Assembly: GCA_039654915.1 (NCBI GenBank)
Contig: CM077597.1
Coordinates: 39,592,001 to 39,656,000 of the forward strand
Source: Aquilaria yunnanensis
Taxonomy: Eukaryota; Streptophyta; Magnoliopsida; Malvales; Thymelaeaceae
Reading direction: 5' to 3'
DNA: 64,000 bases
Of this stretch, positions 33,167-45,604 are shown piece after piece. The first letter of the stretch is position 1, and the number at the start of each line of letters is the position of its first letter. The notes under the pieces were generated by a model that did no database searches, had not been told where the DNA came from, and saw nothing but the letters and a program-made list of their open reading frames with translations. The position numbers were made by a program, and so were the translations under genes.

Positions 33167-35565
33167 TGACACGGCCGTCCTTTGCCTCTGCCCAGGAAGC
33201 CCTGTGAGAGTTGGTCTCACGGTGGTTGCAATTGGCTAGTTGTATTTGTGTGCGGATTAAAATCCCATGATACTAGTTGATTATCGCAAAATATGCAAGA
33301 TGTATGCTCTTCATGCTTTGTCTTGGATTAATAAAATCATAAAGCATTAACTTGGCCAAGTAATTTCTAAAAATAGCCAAGGCATACAAAATCAACATTT
33401 ATGTGAATTTACTACACATAACAACTCATGGGAGCATTCATACATAAAGTTGACTAATGCCCTCACCCAAGAGCAACCTTAAAGTCTAGGACTCTTCACT
33501 AGAGTACTGTATATATACAAGCCTCAACTGAGATCTTCTTGATCTAACTCTCGCCTTGGATATGAATCCTAGTGGCGAGTCTCAAAAATCCCTTTGTCCA
33601 AGTGCTACTAGGCTCTGCAGCCAATGGAATGCTCTAGTTAGTACTGTTACTTGACCAACAAACTACTCAAGCATACTCATGTAGACTAGAATCACAAGGA
33701 TTCTCAAGTGCAATACTTGTGCACAAAAAAAGCCACTGCCATAATAACACTCAACAGTTACTCGGCCCAACAACTTCTGAATCTGCACAACATAACTAGG
33801 GAGTGAGAACATAACATTCTCAGTAAGGGGTCTTCAGTGTACCTACATGAAAATTACTAAGAACACCACATATGATAACATATGTAACCTATTGTCAGCT
33901 CATACATCCTGAGGGTCTAATATATGCATATATTTGGGTCCCCTGACACCTCTCCTCATCTTTCCCCTTAAACTACAAGGCATTGCCTTGCCTACTAGTA
34001 AGCTGCGCTCGCCAGCCTAACTAGTGATAAATCAGTAGTTGAACCTCTCCCTTGGTATGTTATGCAGGGGAATTATGGTGGGACTATTGTAGATTAGGTC
34101 ATTTCGACCTTGTAGACTAGGTGCACTAAGGTTTCACCTTGCAACCTCATGGCTACGGCACGGCTAGGTCACCAAGGGTTCTAAATCCTTCACCCAATCA
34201 ATGGTACTAAGTTATGCTCATTTGCAGCTAGTTTCCTTGCTTATGGCTCAGGAAACCATAAAATCATTCAAACCTTAAGGAAACGCTTAGTTTTGAGGGA
34301 CTTTTGGAAGTCTCGGAATACCCCTGGCATATTTAGGCCCCAAGGCACCATAAGAACCCCCTTAGGTCTCACCTCGATCACCCTAGAAAAATGTGAGAAA
34401 TTCTACCATCTTGCCTGTGGCGATGCATCCCCACAGTTGGTAATGTTCAGACAACATTTGTACAATTGGTGACACATCGTGAACTGGTGCACAAAATTCG
34501 CAACGCGTCGCCAATTTGTGTATCTACAGAATTGGCACACATTTATTGCTATGAACTTTTGACACCTAGCAAACATAGTAAACATGCTTGGAAAGCCTCC
34601 AAATTTCACACACACATAGACCATGTTCCATAGAACATAACCAATTATCACAAGCCAATCTATGATGTCTCGTAAAATCATTCAAATCCTCTCAAACCTC
34701 ATAGTGCACCATAATTCAACAAAATCCTCTAACTAATGCTATTGCTAGAATCACTCAAATTCTTCAAGCAAACTCATGTCAATAGCATTAATTGGTCTTC
34801 AAGTCATAACTCCCTTACCTTAATTCCAAGTAACAAGCAAGAATCAACCTCTTTTCTAATCAACTAAGTTCACCAAAGTATCACCTAAGTTCCAAATAAA
34901 TAAATTTTCACCAATCATCAAAACCTTGCTTCCTAACCAAAGCCCAAGCTCCAAACTAACCAAATAACATGAATTCAATCAAGAACACATTGGTTACCTC
35001 GTATAAAAAATATGGGATGTGAGAAAACACACTTCCAAGCTCCAAACCATGGTTTAATGCTTGAAATGACCTCCTCTTAGCTTATGTACCCTTGATAGCT
35101 CTTCTTGGGACCAAGAAATCTTGATTTCAAGGTTGAATTGAGAGCAAAATGAGAGGGAGAAGGTTGGAAATGAGATTATGGCAGCCATAGCCTCACTTTC
35201 CCCTTCTTAAACCTTCACTTAACTTCCAAGCCACCAAAGTATTAAGCTTAGTTTAATTAAACCCCCATCTTTTGGTGCTTAGTTATTGTTGATTAAATTC
35301 TTGTTTATTTCTTCCAAGTTTGGGTTAAGGTTGAAAGTTAAGTTATAAACACTCATTTTAATCACTCAAGACCACACTCGGCAATTCAGGATGTAAAATT
35401 ACCATTTTACCCCTGAACCTTATTTAGTGCCTTATCTTCCTCAAAACATAGTGAACTTTGCTAAACTTGCCTATTCTCGCTATGTAAACTTAAAATTAGG
35501 TTCGAAACTTAATTTAGAACACTTTACCTCCTTCAGGAGTGCCTGCTACTAGGAAGTCCATAACA
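33167..35565. mobile_element. F2: solo LTR in element C, 2399 bp
   Basis: Same family as F1, and also TGACA...TAACA. It has its own duplication TGGCA at 33162-33166 and 35566-35570. A separate duplication shows it is an independent insertion, not the partner LTR of F1. No genes are seen. Minus orientation is likely for the same reason as F1. Confidence 0.9.
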
Positions 35566-35684
35566 TGGCAAGGGCAAGTTCTTTTGGCCAAAGGACAGTT
35601 GCACTTTTTTATTACGTACTCCAAAGTGATCAACATCAAAGACACAACTTTGGCTTCTCTGAGGGGGTCTTCAAGGGGGGCATG
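35566..35684 (+). promoter_or_regulatory. Element C 3' end with polypurine tract
   Basis: A short remnant of the C interior ends with AAGGGGGGCATG (35673-35684) directly before the LTR start TGATAGC. The equivalent tract of D is AAAGGGGGGCATG. Confidence 0.85.
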
Positions 35685-36416
35685 TGATAGCTGAAGGGCT
35701 ATCACCCACGAGACCTCCTAAGTTGATAACTTGACACTACCATCAGAAGCATCATAGCACCAAGTTCGAGGTATTCTCCACATCACCATTAGAAAGTTAT
35801 ATAATCAACTTCATGAAAAAGAGGGTCCTTGTCACCCTCGGATTTGCGAAGCTACGAACCTTGAAAAAATAGAACCACCATCCTCGACAAAGGAAAAAGT
35901 CTCCCAAAGATGGTCCGCTCTTCCTAAGGGCCTTCTCTAGTAGCCCTCGAGGATAAATCTCTGCCCGAAAGGGGTTTCACATCTTCAAAGGGGTCTCACG
36001 GAGAAATGACAAAGATGGTTCAGGAGCCTCTGACCAAGAGACCTTACACACGCCCATACCCTCTGGTTAGAATAGTCTACAGCTAGCTGGAGATACTTGC
36101 CTCTAAAGGTACATACCAAATCTAGCCGAATACATGTCATGATCTAGATAGGGTATGTAAAACAACCTCCTCCCTCCACCCTCCTATAAATACTTTGGAA
36201 GGTCCTTGCTAAGAACAATGGGACTCTCTTTTCTTTACTCTTTGCTCTCAAACAACTTCTCTCCCGCATACTGACTTGGGCGTCAGAGGCTCCTCCCTCG
36301 AAAACATACTCCGGGAGCTCCTAACCCACATTCTTCAAAATCTTGCAGATATCTTTTCATCGGAAGTGCCCCCTTCTGGCCAACATGTCATACAGCGAGG
36401 ATGCTGTCAGGCATCA
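35685..36416 (+). repeat. Element C 3' LTR, complete, 732 bp
   Basis: It starts TGATAGC, ends GGCATCA, and has TATAAATA at 36185-36192. The first 20 bases form an inverted repeat (TGATAGC, 6-base gap, GCTATCA). Confidence 0.9.
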
Positions 36417-36724
36417 CATGGTTGTCATGCATTATGAATGCAAACTTGATAAGCATAAAAGCACAACACATGATTGTTAGAGTTTTAGGTCTTACCTTGT
36501 CTTGCAAGTTAATGATAGGACTAGGCTAGAAGGCTTCCTGGGGCATGCCCTTAGTGCCACAGCAGCGTGTTCTAGGTGTGTCCATCATGTGTTCTGGTGG
36601 GAACCTAGTAGCGTGCTTTGCCTAGCAATAGACACATGAGTATGCCTCCTGGAGAGCACATAAGTTCCAGTCTCCTAGGAAGGCACTATGGGGTAGTGAT
36701 AGACATGTTTACGCTTGTTATTCA
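36417..36724. other. Unassigned 308 bp between C and H
   Basis: No ORF of note and no match elsewhere in the window. It could be the left part of the 5' LTR of E, interrupted by H, but I cannot show this. The last five bases (attca, 36720-36724) are the probable left target duplication of H. Confidence 0.5.
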
Positions 36725-39187
36725 TGTTACCCACTTTGGGGTAGTTTAGTTATGAAGTCAAAATTGTACATTTAAAACTCCTAGGGTTTGTGTGTTTTGT
36801 AGGCCATCAGAAAAATACCCTCAATGTGCATACCCAAGTGGCCTTCCTGAGCACTATGTAAATGCATGCATATTGGTCCAACCATTACACACATATTCGC
36901 ATCTTATGCACACCATGGCAGCAAGGAAGAAAAACACTAGCACAAGTCTTAATCTTGGCTAGCACACACTGGGCAATCTTGTTAATGTTTAAGTAACCAG
37001 CCATTACACCCAAAACCTCCTCCAGAAAATTGTATTAATCTAGCCATGTACCCCCATGTTTTGTTTGCTTGATTATCAAGTAGAGACTAAAGCCAAACTA
37101 GGGAATTTAGTTTTACATGAATAGCCCACCTATGGACTAAGTTATAGATTTTTTAAGTTGGTCACAAAATCCTGACCAAATGAATAGTAACTTAGCCAAA
37201 TTTGCAATGTCATAAATTTGGATACAGGGATCGAAGTGTAGAAATTATAAATCCTAGTTAAACCTCTAGATGTGCTCTAGGTGTGGTCAAAATTTTATAC
37301 CAACATTTATTCTACACAGGAAGATACAGAACTTTAAGTGCAAGTCAAAATTCTGGCCACTTTATGACCATTTTGCACATACAAAATTTCATAAATGTGC
37401 AAACACTTCATGCATAAAGGGTAAGCACTCCAAGGCTATCCTATACATGTCCAATACACATAGGAATTACATGCTCTTGCTTCTAGCAACTTAATGTGGC
37501 CAAAAAAAAAATTTACAAACAAGCAGCCTATCATTCACACTTAGAAAGCTTGTGCACTAGATCTACATATCTGCAAAAAAATCCTCAAATGTTCACATAA
37601 TTTTTACAAATTTAGATTTCTTACATGTACATGCATCCATACACTACATGTTGGCATTAACTCAGCTAAAACACACACCCAAGTTACAAGAAAGCTTGAG
37701 ACACAATGCACTCCAGAAAACGGGATGCTGGACTGCTGCTGTGAAACACAATAAGCACCATCACTAAAAATAGCAAATGTGCTTCTAAATCACCAAAATT
37801 TCCACAAAAGTTCAAATACCAAAATTTAAGATCAAAACTGAAACCACAATGGTAAGTTTGAATGTGATCTTTCTGCTGGGCCTAAAATGAGCAGATTTCA
37901 GGGGACTAAGTTTCATTGCAAAACCTAGTAAGGAGAACACTAATATTCTTAAGGTAGTGCAACCATTGGCATCACCTGCACCCAAAGACATTAAAATACA
38001 AGAAACACAATGCATATATCGAACATATAGCAATCAAATGCAACAGTCAAACAAAAACATCAAACACTTGAAATGCGGCAGCAACAATTAACATTGGTTA
38101 GTCCATAAAACATGTAATAAACACAAGTAGATCACTACAACAACCCTCCTCAAGCATAGGCTTAGTCTTAGGAGAGTTCTAACACTAGTTAGTACTAACT
38201 TTGGGCTCTAGACACCCTTCACTACAATCACCATGCACTTCACACTAAGTCACAAAACCTTTGCTCAGTGCACTCCCCTCACTATGCTTGGTTCATCAAG
38301 CACTTGGCTCTCTTTCAAACTTAGCCCTAGCTCCATGGATGTTGGAATATTATAGTAAATATTCCATGAGAGGAAGATATCTCCTTATCTTGATGGGTAT
38401 GCAAAATTTTGAGCTTGATTCTTGGTACACCTAAGCAATAGAAATAGTATGCTTCCAATTACTTTTTCTTGATTTCAATTGCAACTAATTGCAGGCTTGG
38501 AGATATGCTGGCTATGTAGGAGCTATGGAGGTGAAGGTTGCTAGTGTGGATCAAATATGGGAGAAGCAAGGAAGACATTAGCTACTTTAAGAGGCTTAAC
38601 AATGCTTTAGTGCACTAAACACCCTTAATAGCCTTAACCATGCTTTATGTCATTTTCCTTACTTCTAAACCATGGTTTCTTAGTCTTAAGCTCATGGCCC
38701 ACATTTGACCATCCTTATATTCCTTTGGTTGCCTTTTATTAAGAGGGATAATTATAAAATGCATCCATTTGACCTAAGTCATAAGCATAAACAACCAAAG
38801 GCTTACACTTGGACACTTAAGTTCTTAAAGCCCTTTATGCTTTTCTTTGTCCACAATTGTCTTACATAAGCATTTTCATCCCCCAATAGCATTTTCATAC
38901 CATTCGAATCCTTCCCATAACTCCCCAAAGCTCTTTCTTGATAGTTTTGCAATTAAGTACCCAAATTACCAAACCTTACAAAAAAGTCCATAAGTTGCTT
39001 GACAAACAAGCAACCTTTAAGGCTTTTCTTGGGGGTCAAGTTACCAACTTAGAACACTTTTATGGAAGTGTTGATCATGTCTTTTATCCCTCACACTTCA
39101 ATCACTATGTTGAGAATTACACAATATAATTGTTTTTTACCATTATGCAACACTTTGTAATTCTCCCATTTTTGTCAGGTGGTAACA
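36725..39187 (-). repeat. Element H 3' LTR (left copy)
   Basis: 2463 bp, matching 40302-42740 with many small differences. On the minus strand it starts TGTTACCACCTGAC. Short ORFs in it are not supported as genes. Confidence 0.88.
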
Positions 39188-39730
39188 ATTCTGCCACCCC
39201 CCTCCCCGCCTTAAAGATTTTGGTCCTCTAAAATTGCCTTTAGCTTGGGGTATTCTATAGGACACCTTTTCATAAGGTGTTTCTCAATTTCCCAGGTTGC
39301 TTCCCTTTCAGACTAGTGTTACCATTGAACTTTAACAATGGGAATGAGCTTATTTCTTAACCTTCTGGTATCCTTGGCTAAGATAGCTATAGGTTTCTCT
39401 TCATGTGTCAAGTTAGGTTCCAAATGTATGTCTTCTACTAAAATAGCATGCCTTGTGTCTAGTAGACACTTCATAAGTGTACTAATGTTAAAAAGATTAT
39501 GAACACTTGACATGCTTCGCAGTAGAGCTAACTAGTATGCTACCTTTCCAACTCTGTCCAAGATCTCATAAGGACCTATATATCTTGGAGTTAACTTGGT
39601 TCTTCTACCAAATCTAGCATTGCCTCTGGTTGGTGCAACTTTTAGCTAAACATTATCGCCAACCTTAAACTTCAAGTCTTTCCTTCTCTCATGATCTTTC
39701 TCAATCTTATTCCTAGTAGAGGACTAGTCA
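39188..39730 (-). pseudogene. pol (int): Element H integrase C-terminus with chromodomain, remnant
   Basis: The minus strand from about 39730 reads as the integrase C-terminal domain, with the usual RYIGPYEILDRVGKVAY-like block. It is followed by the chromodomain: DTRRLRNKLIPIVKVQW, then REATWEIEKHL. The chromodomain is better preserved than in B. It ends at the purine-rich tract GGCGGGGAGGGGGG near 39195-39212, next to the LTR. Scattered stops remain. Confidence 0.8.
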
Positions 39731-40284
39731 TAGACTAAGGGATTGGCCCTGGACAATTGACTAATCTCAGATCTCACTGTTCTTCTACTAAAATTTCTCC
39801 TATCTTTATCTTCCACCTCATCAACCTCATCATTTTTGTTTCCTAATCTTTCAGTAGGAACATGTTCCGATGTGTTCCTAGCCTCCTCCTCTGGTTGCTG
39901 TTGTGCACTCTAAATTGCTTCAGTTGGTGCTACTTGGACTCCTTGATGTTGTGCTTAAATCTATCTTACTAAGTTTTATTGATTAGAGCTAAGTTTCTTT
40001 GAAGCTCTAACCAAACCTAAGGTACTTTAGGGTTTGGTGCTGCTTGTTGGCTCTGATTCCCCCTTTACTGTCCATTTCTTTGTTGCCTAGGTTTATAAGG
40101 AGGCCTTAAGGGTGGTTGCCCTCTCCTTGTGTCAACTATATTTACTTCCTATTCATGATTCATCATAGAGCACATATAAAGATCATAGGAATTTTAATGG
40201 TACTTGACATTAACAGCTGACCAAACTGAGTTCATGTATGTAGTGAGCATGCAAAATGCAAGTATATGTACATGTATAAACCAT
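39731..40284 (-). pseudogene. gag: Element H Gag N-terminal remnant
   Basis: About 0.55 kb between the primer site and the deletion point. It has a Gln/Asn-rich and acidic composition like the N-terminal Gag of B, with several stops. I cannot point to a conserved motif, so the call rests on position. Confidence 0.5.
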
Positions 40285-40297
40285 GCTCTGATACTAA
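40285..40297 (-). promoter_or_regulatory. Element H primer binding site
   Basis: The minus strand reads TTAGTATCAGAGC, one base off the initiator Met tRNA site, four bases inside the 5' LTR end. Confidence 0.75.
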
Positions 40298-40301
40298 CAT
40301 C

Positions 40302-42740
40302 TGCTACCCACTCTAGGGTAGTCCGATTATGGTGCCAAAATTGTGCAATTAAAACTCCAAAGGTTGGTCATCAAAATAATACCCTTAGCGTGGATACCCA
40401 AGTGGCCCTCTTAAGCACTATGTAAATGCATGCATATTGGTCCAACCATTACACACATACTCATATTTTATACCCACTATGGCCGCAAGGAAGGAAAACA
40501 CTACCACGCATTAGGCAATTTTGTTAAGTTTAAGTAACCAGCCATTGAACCCGAAACTTCCTGCAAAAAAATTATTAATCTAGCTATGTACCCCGATTTT
40601 TTATTTGCTTGATTATCAAGTAAATACTCAACCAAACTAGAGAATTTCCTTTTACATGAATAGCCCACCTATGGACTATGTTATAGATTTTTTAAGTTGG
40701 TTACAAAATTCTCACCAAATGAACAGTAACTTAGCCAAATATGCAACATCATAAATTTGGATATAGGTCTCCAAATGTAGAAATTATAAATCCCAGTTAA
40801 ACCTCTAGATGTGATCTAGGTGTGGTCAAAAATGTATACCAAGATTCATTCTACATAGGAACTTTGAGTGCAGGGTCGAAATTCTATCCACTTTATGACC
40901 ATTCTGAACATACAAAATTTCATAAGTGAGCAAACACTTCATTCACAAGGGTTAAGCACTCCAAGCCTATCCCACACATGTCCAAAAGACATTGGAATTA
41001 CATTTTCATGCATCTAGCAACTTTATGTGGCCAAAATATAATTTACAAACAAGTAGCCTATCATTCACACTTAGACAGCTTGTGCACCACATCCACATAT
41101 ATAACAAAATAGTCCTCAAATGTTCACATACTTGTTTCAAATTTACATGTATTATATGTACATGAATCCATGCACTACATAATTTCCTTAACTGAGATAA
41201 AACACACACCTAAGTTACAAGAGAGCTTGAAAGACAATGCACTCCAGAAAATAGGATGCTAGATAGCTGCTACATAACACAATAACCACCATGACTAGAA
41301 ATAGAAAATGTGCTCCTAAAATCACCAAAATTTCCATATCACAACTAGATACATGGAAGTTGAAATACCTAAAATTTTAGATGCAAACTCAAATGACAAA
41401 GGTAAGTTTGAATGTCATCTTTCTGCTAGACCTGAATTGGGCAGATTTGAGAGGAGTAAGTTTTATTATGAAACTTAGTAAGGAGAACACATATACTCTC
41501 AAGGTAGTGCAACCATTGGTATCATCTACATCCAAAGACACAAAAACATATGAAACACAATGCATATATCCAACATATATCAACAAAAAGCAGCAGCCAA
41601 ACAAAAACATCAAACACATGAAATGCGGCAACAATAATTATCATTGGGAAGTCCATAAAACATGTAATAAACACAAATAGACCACTATGGCAGCCATCCT
41701 CAAGCATAAGCTTTGTATTAGAAGAGGTTTAACACTAGTTAGTACTAACTTTGGGCTCTAGAAACCCTTAAATTTGCTGCCATCACTGTGCACTTCACAC
41801 TAGGTTGCAAAACCTTCACTAAGTGCACTCCTGTCACTAAGCTTGGTTCATCATGCACTTGGCTCTCTTCCAAACTTAGCCCTAGCTCCATCGATATTTG
41901 AAGAATATAGTAAATACTCAATGAGACCAAGATAGCTCCTTACCTTTATGGGTATGCCAAATTTTGAACTTGATTCTTGGTGCACCCAAGCAATAACAAT
42001 AGTATGCTTCATATTGCTCTTTCTTGACTTCAGTTGCAACTAATTGCAGGCTTGTAGGTATGGTGGCTATGGAGGAGTTGTGGAGGTGAAGGTGGCTGGT
42101 GTAGGTCAAATATGGGAGAAGCAAAGAAGAAATTGGCTACTTTAAGAGGCTTAACCAGGCTTTAGTGCACTAAACACCCTTAACAGCGTTAACCATGCTT
42201 TATGTCATTTTCCTTACTTCTAAACAATGGTTTCTTAGTCTCAAACTTATGGCCCACATTTGACCATCCTTATCTTGCTTTGGCTGCCTTTTCTTTAGTG
42301 TGATAACTTCAAACTCCTTCCTTTTGACTTAAGTTATAAGCATAAACAACCAAAGGCTTACACTAGGACACTTAAGTCCTTAAAGCCCTTTATGCTTTTC
42401 TTTGTCAACAATTGCCTTCCATAAGCAATTTGGTCCTCCAATAGCACTTTCATACCATTCATATCCTTCCCATAACTCTCCAAGGCTCTTTCTTAAGAGT
42501 TTTGCAATTAAGTACCCGAATTTCCAAAACATTGCAAAAAAGTCCATAGGTTTCCTGACAAACAAACAACTTAAGGCTTTTTTGGGAGCCAAGCTACCAA
42601 CTTACAACACTTTTTAGGAGGTGTTGATCATGCCTTTTAACCTTCACACTTCAACCACTATGATGAGAATTACACAATATAATTGTTTTTGACCATTATG
42701 CCACACTTTATAATTCTCCCACTTTTGTCAGGTGGCAACA
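40302..42740 (-). repeat. Element H 5' LTR (right copy)
   Basis: 2439 bp, TGTTGCCACC at 42740 on the minus strand, ending GGGTAGCA by the primer site. ORFs in it (for example 41381-41680) are not supported as genes. Confidence 0.88.
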
Positions 42741-42815
42741 ATTGAGGTTCACTTGGTGAACATACCAGCCCAGTGCTCAGGTGGTAGCAATTGAGGTTCA
42801 CTTGGTGAACATACC
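42728..42815 (+). repeat. Short tandem duplication across the H / flank junction
   Basis: A 39-bp stretch from 42728 recurs from 42777 (period 49), with three changes. It spans the last 13 bp of the H LTR and 26 bp of flank. It contains the perfect inverted repeat GTTCACTTGGTGAAC. It probably arose after H inserted. Confidence 0.8.
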
Positions 42816-44311
42816 TTTGGCCTATGTGGGGTATGATATTAAAGGCTAGGGATGAATTGGCATCTATGCTAGATTGCTAATTAGCTATGAATATGGCAAA
42901 CATTAGGGCCTAGAATTGAGAAGGCCAACTCAATTCTAAGATTTGTTGAGCTGTCGAATTAGTGTAGGAAAAACCTAGGTGTTGACCGAATGGTTGTGGA
43001 ATTGAAATCATGCTTGCTAGGCCCTTTTTGGCCAGTGTTAGTGGTGTGTGTGTGCTTGTGTGCTTCTATGTTTGATTGTGCTTGTTCACCCATTTAGATT
43101 AGGTATATACTATTATATATATGTTTGTACATCTTTGTCTCTTAGTATTTTCATTGCAGGTACTTGGATATGTTCGGTTAAGCTAGTACTTAATCTATGT
43201 TAGGCTTTGGAAGTCATATGGAATCCCAACTAACCTCTAAAACTCATTGTCCTATTGTTTATTTTTGTAGTGAAATGCCTACTTGAGAGATAAGGAAACT
43301 AATAGTGAGTTAGACTCTTTCAGGTTTAGTGAGGTTTTATGCCAATATGTGGTTTTGCTCAATATTCTAAGGGTTAAGGGTTGCTTGTGTATCAAGCTAT
43401 TGAATGTGAATTCTTTTCTTGCAAGCCTTGTGTGTCTACAGTTATGGGAGCAAAGTTTTAGTAAGGTCAGATGCATAATGTTTCACATGATGTGGTTTGT
43501 GTTGTTAGCCACTTGCATGTTGGTTGGACATGTTTTAGAGTGCATGTTCATGCTTGAGTTGATTTTGATCATGTATATGCACTTTCAGAAGTATATGTAT
43601 GTTGGGAGGGCCTATGGTAGGCTTACTGAAACCTATTTGTACATGAGATGAATATGTTGAGGTTGAATGCCTATGTGTACTTGTGGCTAACTCTAATGCA
43701 GTGGAGATGTTCATGTACTAGTATGGATATGTTCATGTGATCATGTGAATAACTTCACTTTTATGTATCTATGTTTTCAATTATGGTGAGCTATAGGGTT
43801 GCCCATAGAAGGCTTACCGGGACACAATAGAGTGGGAGCCATGTGCATGTATAGTGAAATTTTCAAAACTAAAACTTCTGATTTCGTTGTCATGCATATA
43901 CTTGATGAATGATTGATAGAAAAGATGATTCCATCATGAAATCCACCTCAGTACTTAGTTTGTTTCAGATGAGCAAGAAATTTGAGTAGCTATCAAGCTA
44001 GGTGCTGTGCACGTGTCCCAGGCGTATGCTGTGTGTCCTGGCAATGCCCTATGCGTGTCCAAGTGCACCCTAGTGCCCTTTCACCAACGTTCACCTATGT
44101 GTCCTAGGGTGCCTTGGAAGCACCCCAGTGCCCCTATTACTATGTCCTGGTGCATTAAGGCACATAAACTCATATGCTAGATACAACCTAGATACTTAAA
44201 AGACAAGTTTCTAGTCCAAACCCGATGGACACATTTAAGTGTCTCAAGCTTTCTTTTGAGGTTAAAACCTACCAATTGGGCTAGGGCCAATGTTCGGCAT
44301 GATAGTGCTTT
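42741..44311 (+). repeat. Probable element E 5' LTR (right part)
   Basis: It lies directly before a primer site, ends TGCTTTGT much like the B LTR end, and has no supported gene. No second copy is in the window, so the call and the left limit are inferred. Confidence 0.5.
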
Positions 44312-44313
44312 GT

Positions 44314-44326
44314 TGGTATCATAGAC
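44314..44326 (+). promoter_or_regulatory. Element E primer binding site, mutated
   Basis: TGGTATCATAGAC differs from TGGTATCAGAGCC at two positions. It is followed 117 bp later by the Gag ATG. Confidence 0.7.
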
Positions 44327-44442
44327 AGCATGCTCTTATGATGAAAATTGGTCCTTTTGAAGTATAGACTTGTTCCCATGCTAGGTTGTGTCCACTTTTG
44401 AAAATTGAGCATCTTTGTGCCTTGTTTGGTTTTTTGTGTAGA

Positions 44443-45599
44443 ATGAGCACTCGAAACATGGAAAGAGAGGCTAGAGGCCAAGATGAGAATAGGGTAAGCC
44501 ATCCATGGGATAAACAGCTAACTTTTGCGCTTGAGGAATAGGCTACGACCGCAAAGCCTGTTAGGGCCACTGAACCTAAGTTGATGGCCAATGTGGCTAG
44601 GCCAAGCATGGATTACCAAGGAAGGATGGAACATATGATGGAGGTTATCCAAGTAGCCATTGCCCAACTATTAGTTGGCATATATGGCATAACTAGAGGT
44701 CAGGCCCAAGTCCCAAAGCATGTTGGGTAAGATGTAGAGGTAGAAGTTGTAAGGAGGCCTAGAAAGGAACCCATGCTTGGTAACCAAGCTAATACAAGTG
44801 GAGGGAAAATGATGAAGATGCCGATGAGGAGAGCAGGCACCCTAAAGCTAGCATGGTGAGATTAGAGGTTCGGCAGGAAGTGAGACTTGAGATGGCAGTA
44901 AGTCCAGAGGCAAAAGAGTTGGACATAGAGGAGGTTGAGAGGCCAACCTAACTCACTATCACACTTGAGGCAGTAAGAACATAGAGTGGAAGGCACCGAG
45001 ATATCCAAGGGATAGCCCTTAGGCTGAAAGATGGAGGCCTAAGGGAAGGGCAACTAGAGGGGTTTCTTGCTTTGAAACCTCCAGTTTTCAGAGGAGGATG
45101 TGATCAAGAATAGGCAGAGTTCTAGATCAATCAAGTAGAGAAGATTTTTTAGAGAATGAAGGTTTCCTTTATTCAAAAAGTACTGCTTGGTACCTTTAAG
45201 CTTAAGGCTAATGTAGAGTTATGGTGGAGGATAGTCCACAGGACTTATGCTAGCAATAATACTAGGAGACCAGACTCCAGAGCAAGGGCCACAAGATGGA
45301 TAGAGTTTCTGCAAGTCTTCCCGCAACAATACATTAGTAAGCCATTGAAGGACTAGAAGCAGGTGGAGTTTGACTTGCTTGAGTAGGGGGAGCCTACAGT
45401 TCTGGAGTATGAGCAGAGGTTTAAGAACCTCATACACTATGCTCTTTAGTATGAAGGCAAAAAGGTGCTAAAGAGCAACATCTTTCCCAAGGGGCTCAGA
45501 CTTGAGAAAAGGTAGATACTCAGGGTAGTGGGAGCTTGAAAGTACTATGAGGTTGTGCAGAGAGGTATCGCTATGGACCAGAAGCTTAGAGGCCAACTT
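44443..45599 (+). pseudogene. gag: Element E Gag, N-terminal and core part, broken
   Basis: From ATG 44443 the reading shows a charged N-terminus and then GFLALKPPVFRGG (near 45059) and VELWWRIVHRTY (near 45215), as in B Gag. Stops are frequent, mostly TAG where TGG or CAG is expected. Element D interrupts it at 45604; it resumes at 57282. Confidence 0.82.
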
Positions 45600-45604
45600 C
45601 AAAG

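Larger units (their letters stand above)
13332..36416 (+). mobile_element. Element C: decayed Tat-lineage Ty3/gypsy element carrying nested insertions
   Basis: The order is partial 5' LTR, primer site, gag, protease, RT, RNase H, second (archaeal-type) RNase H, integrase, tandem repeat, antisense gene, polypurine tract and 3' LTR. Solo LTRs F1 and F2 and, inside F1, element G interrupt the part after 22187. Without them the element would be about 10.7 kb, similar to element D (10.3 kb without I), which is the same family. All ORFs are broken. Confidence 0.88.
36725..42740 (-). mobile_element. Element H: internally gutted Del/Tekay-like chromovirus
   Basis: Two LTRs of about 2.45 kb flank only 1.1 kb of interior. 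On the minus strand the interior goes from primer site and Gag start straight to the integrase end with chromodomain, so protease, RT, RNase H and most of integrase are deleted. Flanks attca (36720-36724) and attga (42741-42745) are a target duplication with one change. Many differences between the LTRs indicate an old insertion. Confidence 0.87.

Noticed and set aside
34403..34681. 92-codon minus-strand ORF in F2, and similar short ORFs at 31391, 33220, 37270 and 41381
   Set aside because: All lie inside LTRs, have no recognisable domain and are not conserved between the two copies of each LTR.
22183..35570. F1 and F2 as the two LTRs of one element with 32213-33166 as its interior
   Set aside because: Each copy has its own 5-bp target duplication, and the sequence between them continues the antisense gene of element C.
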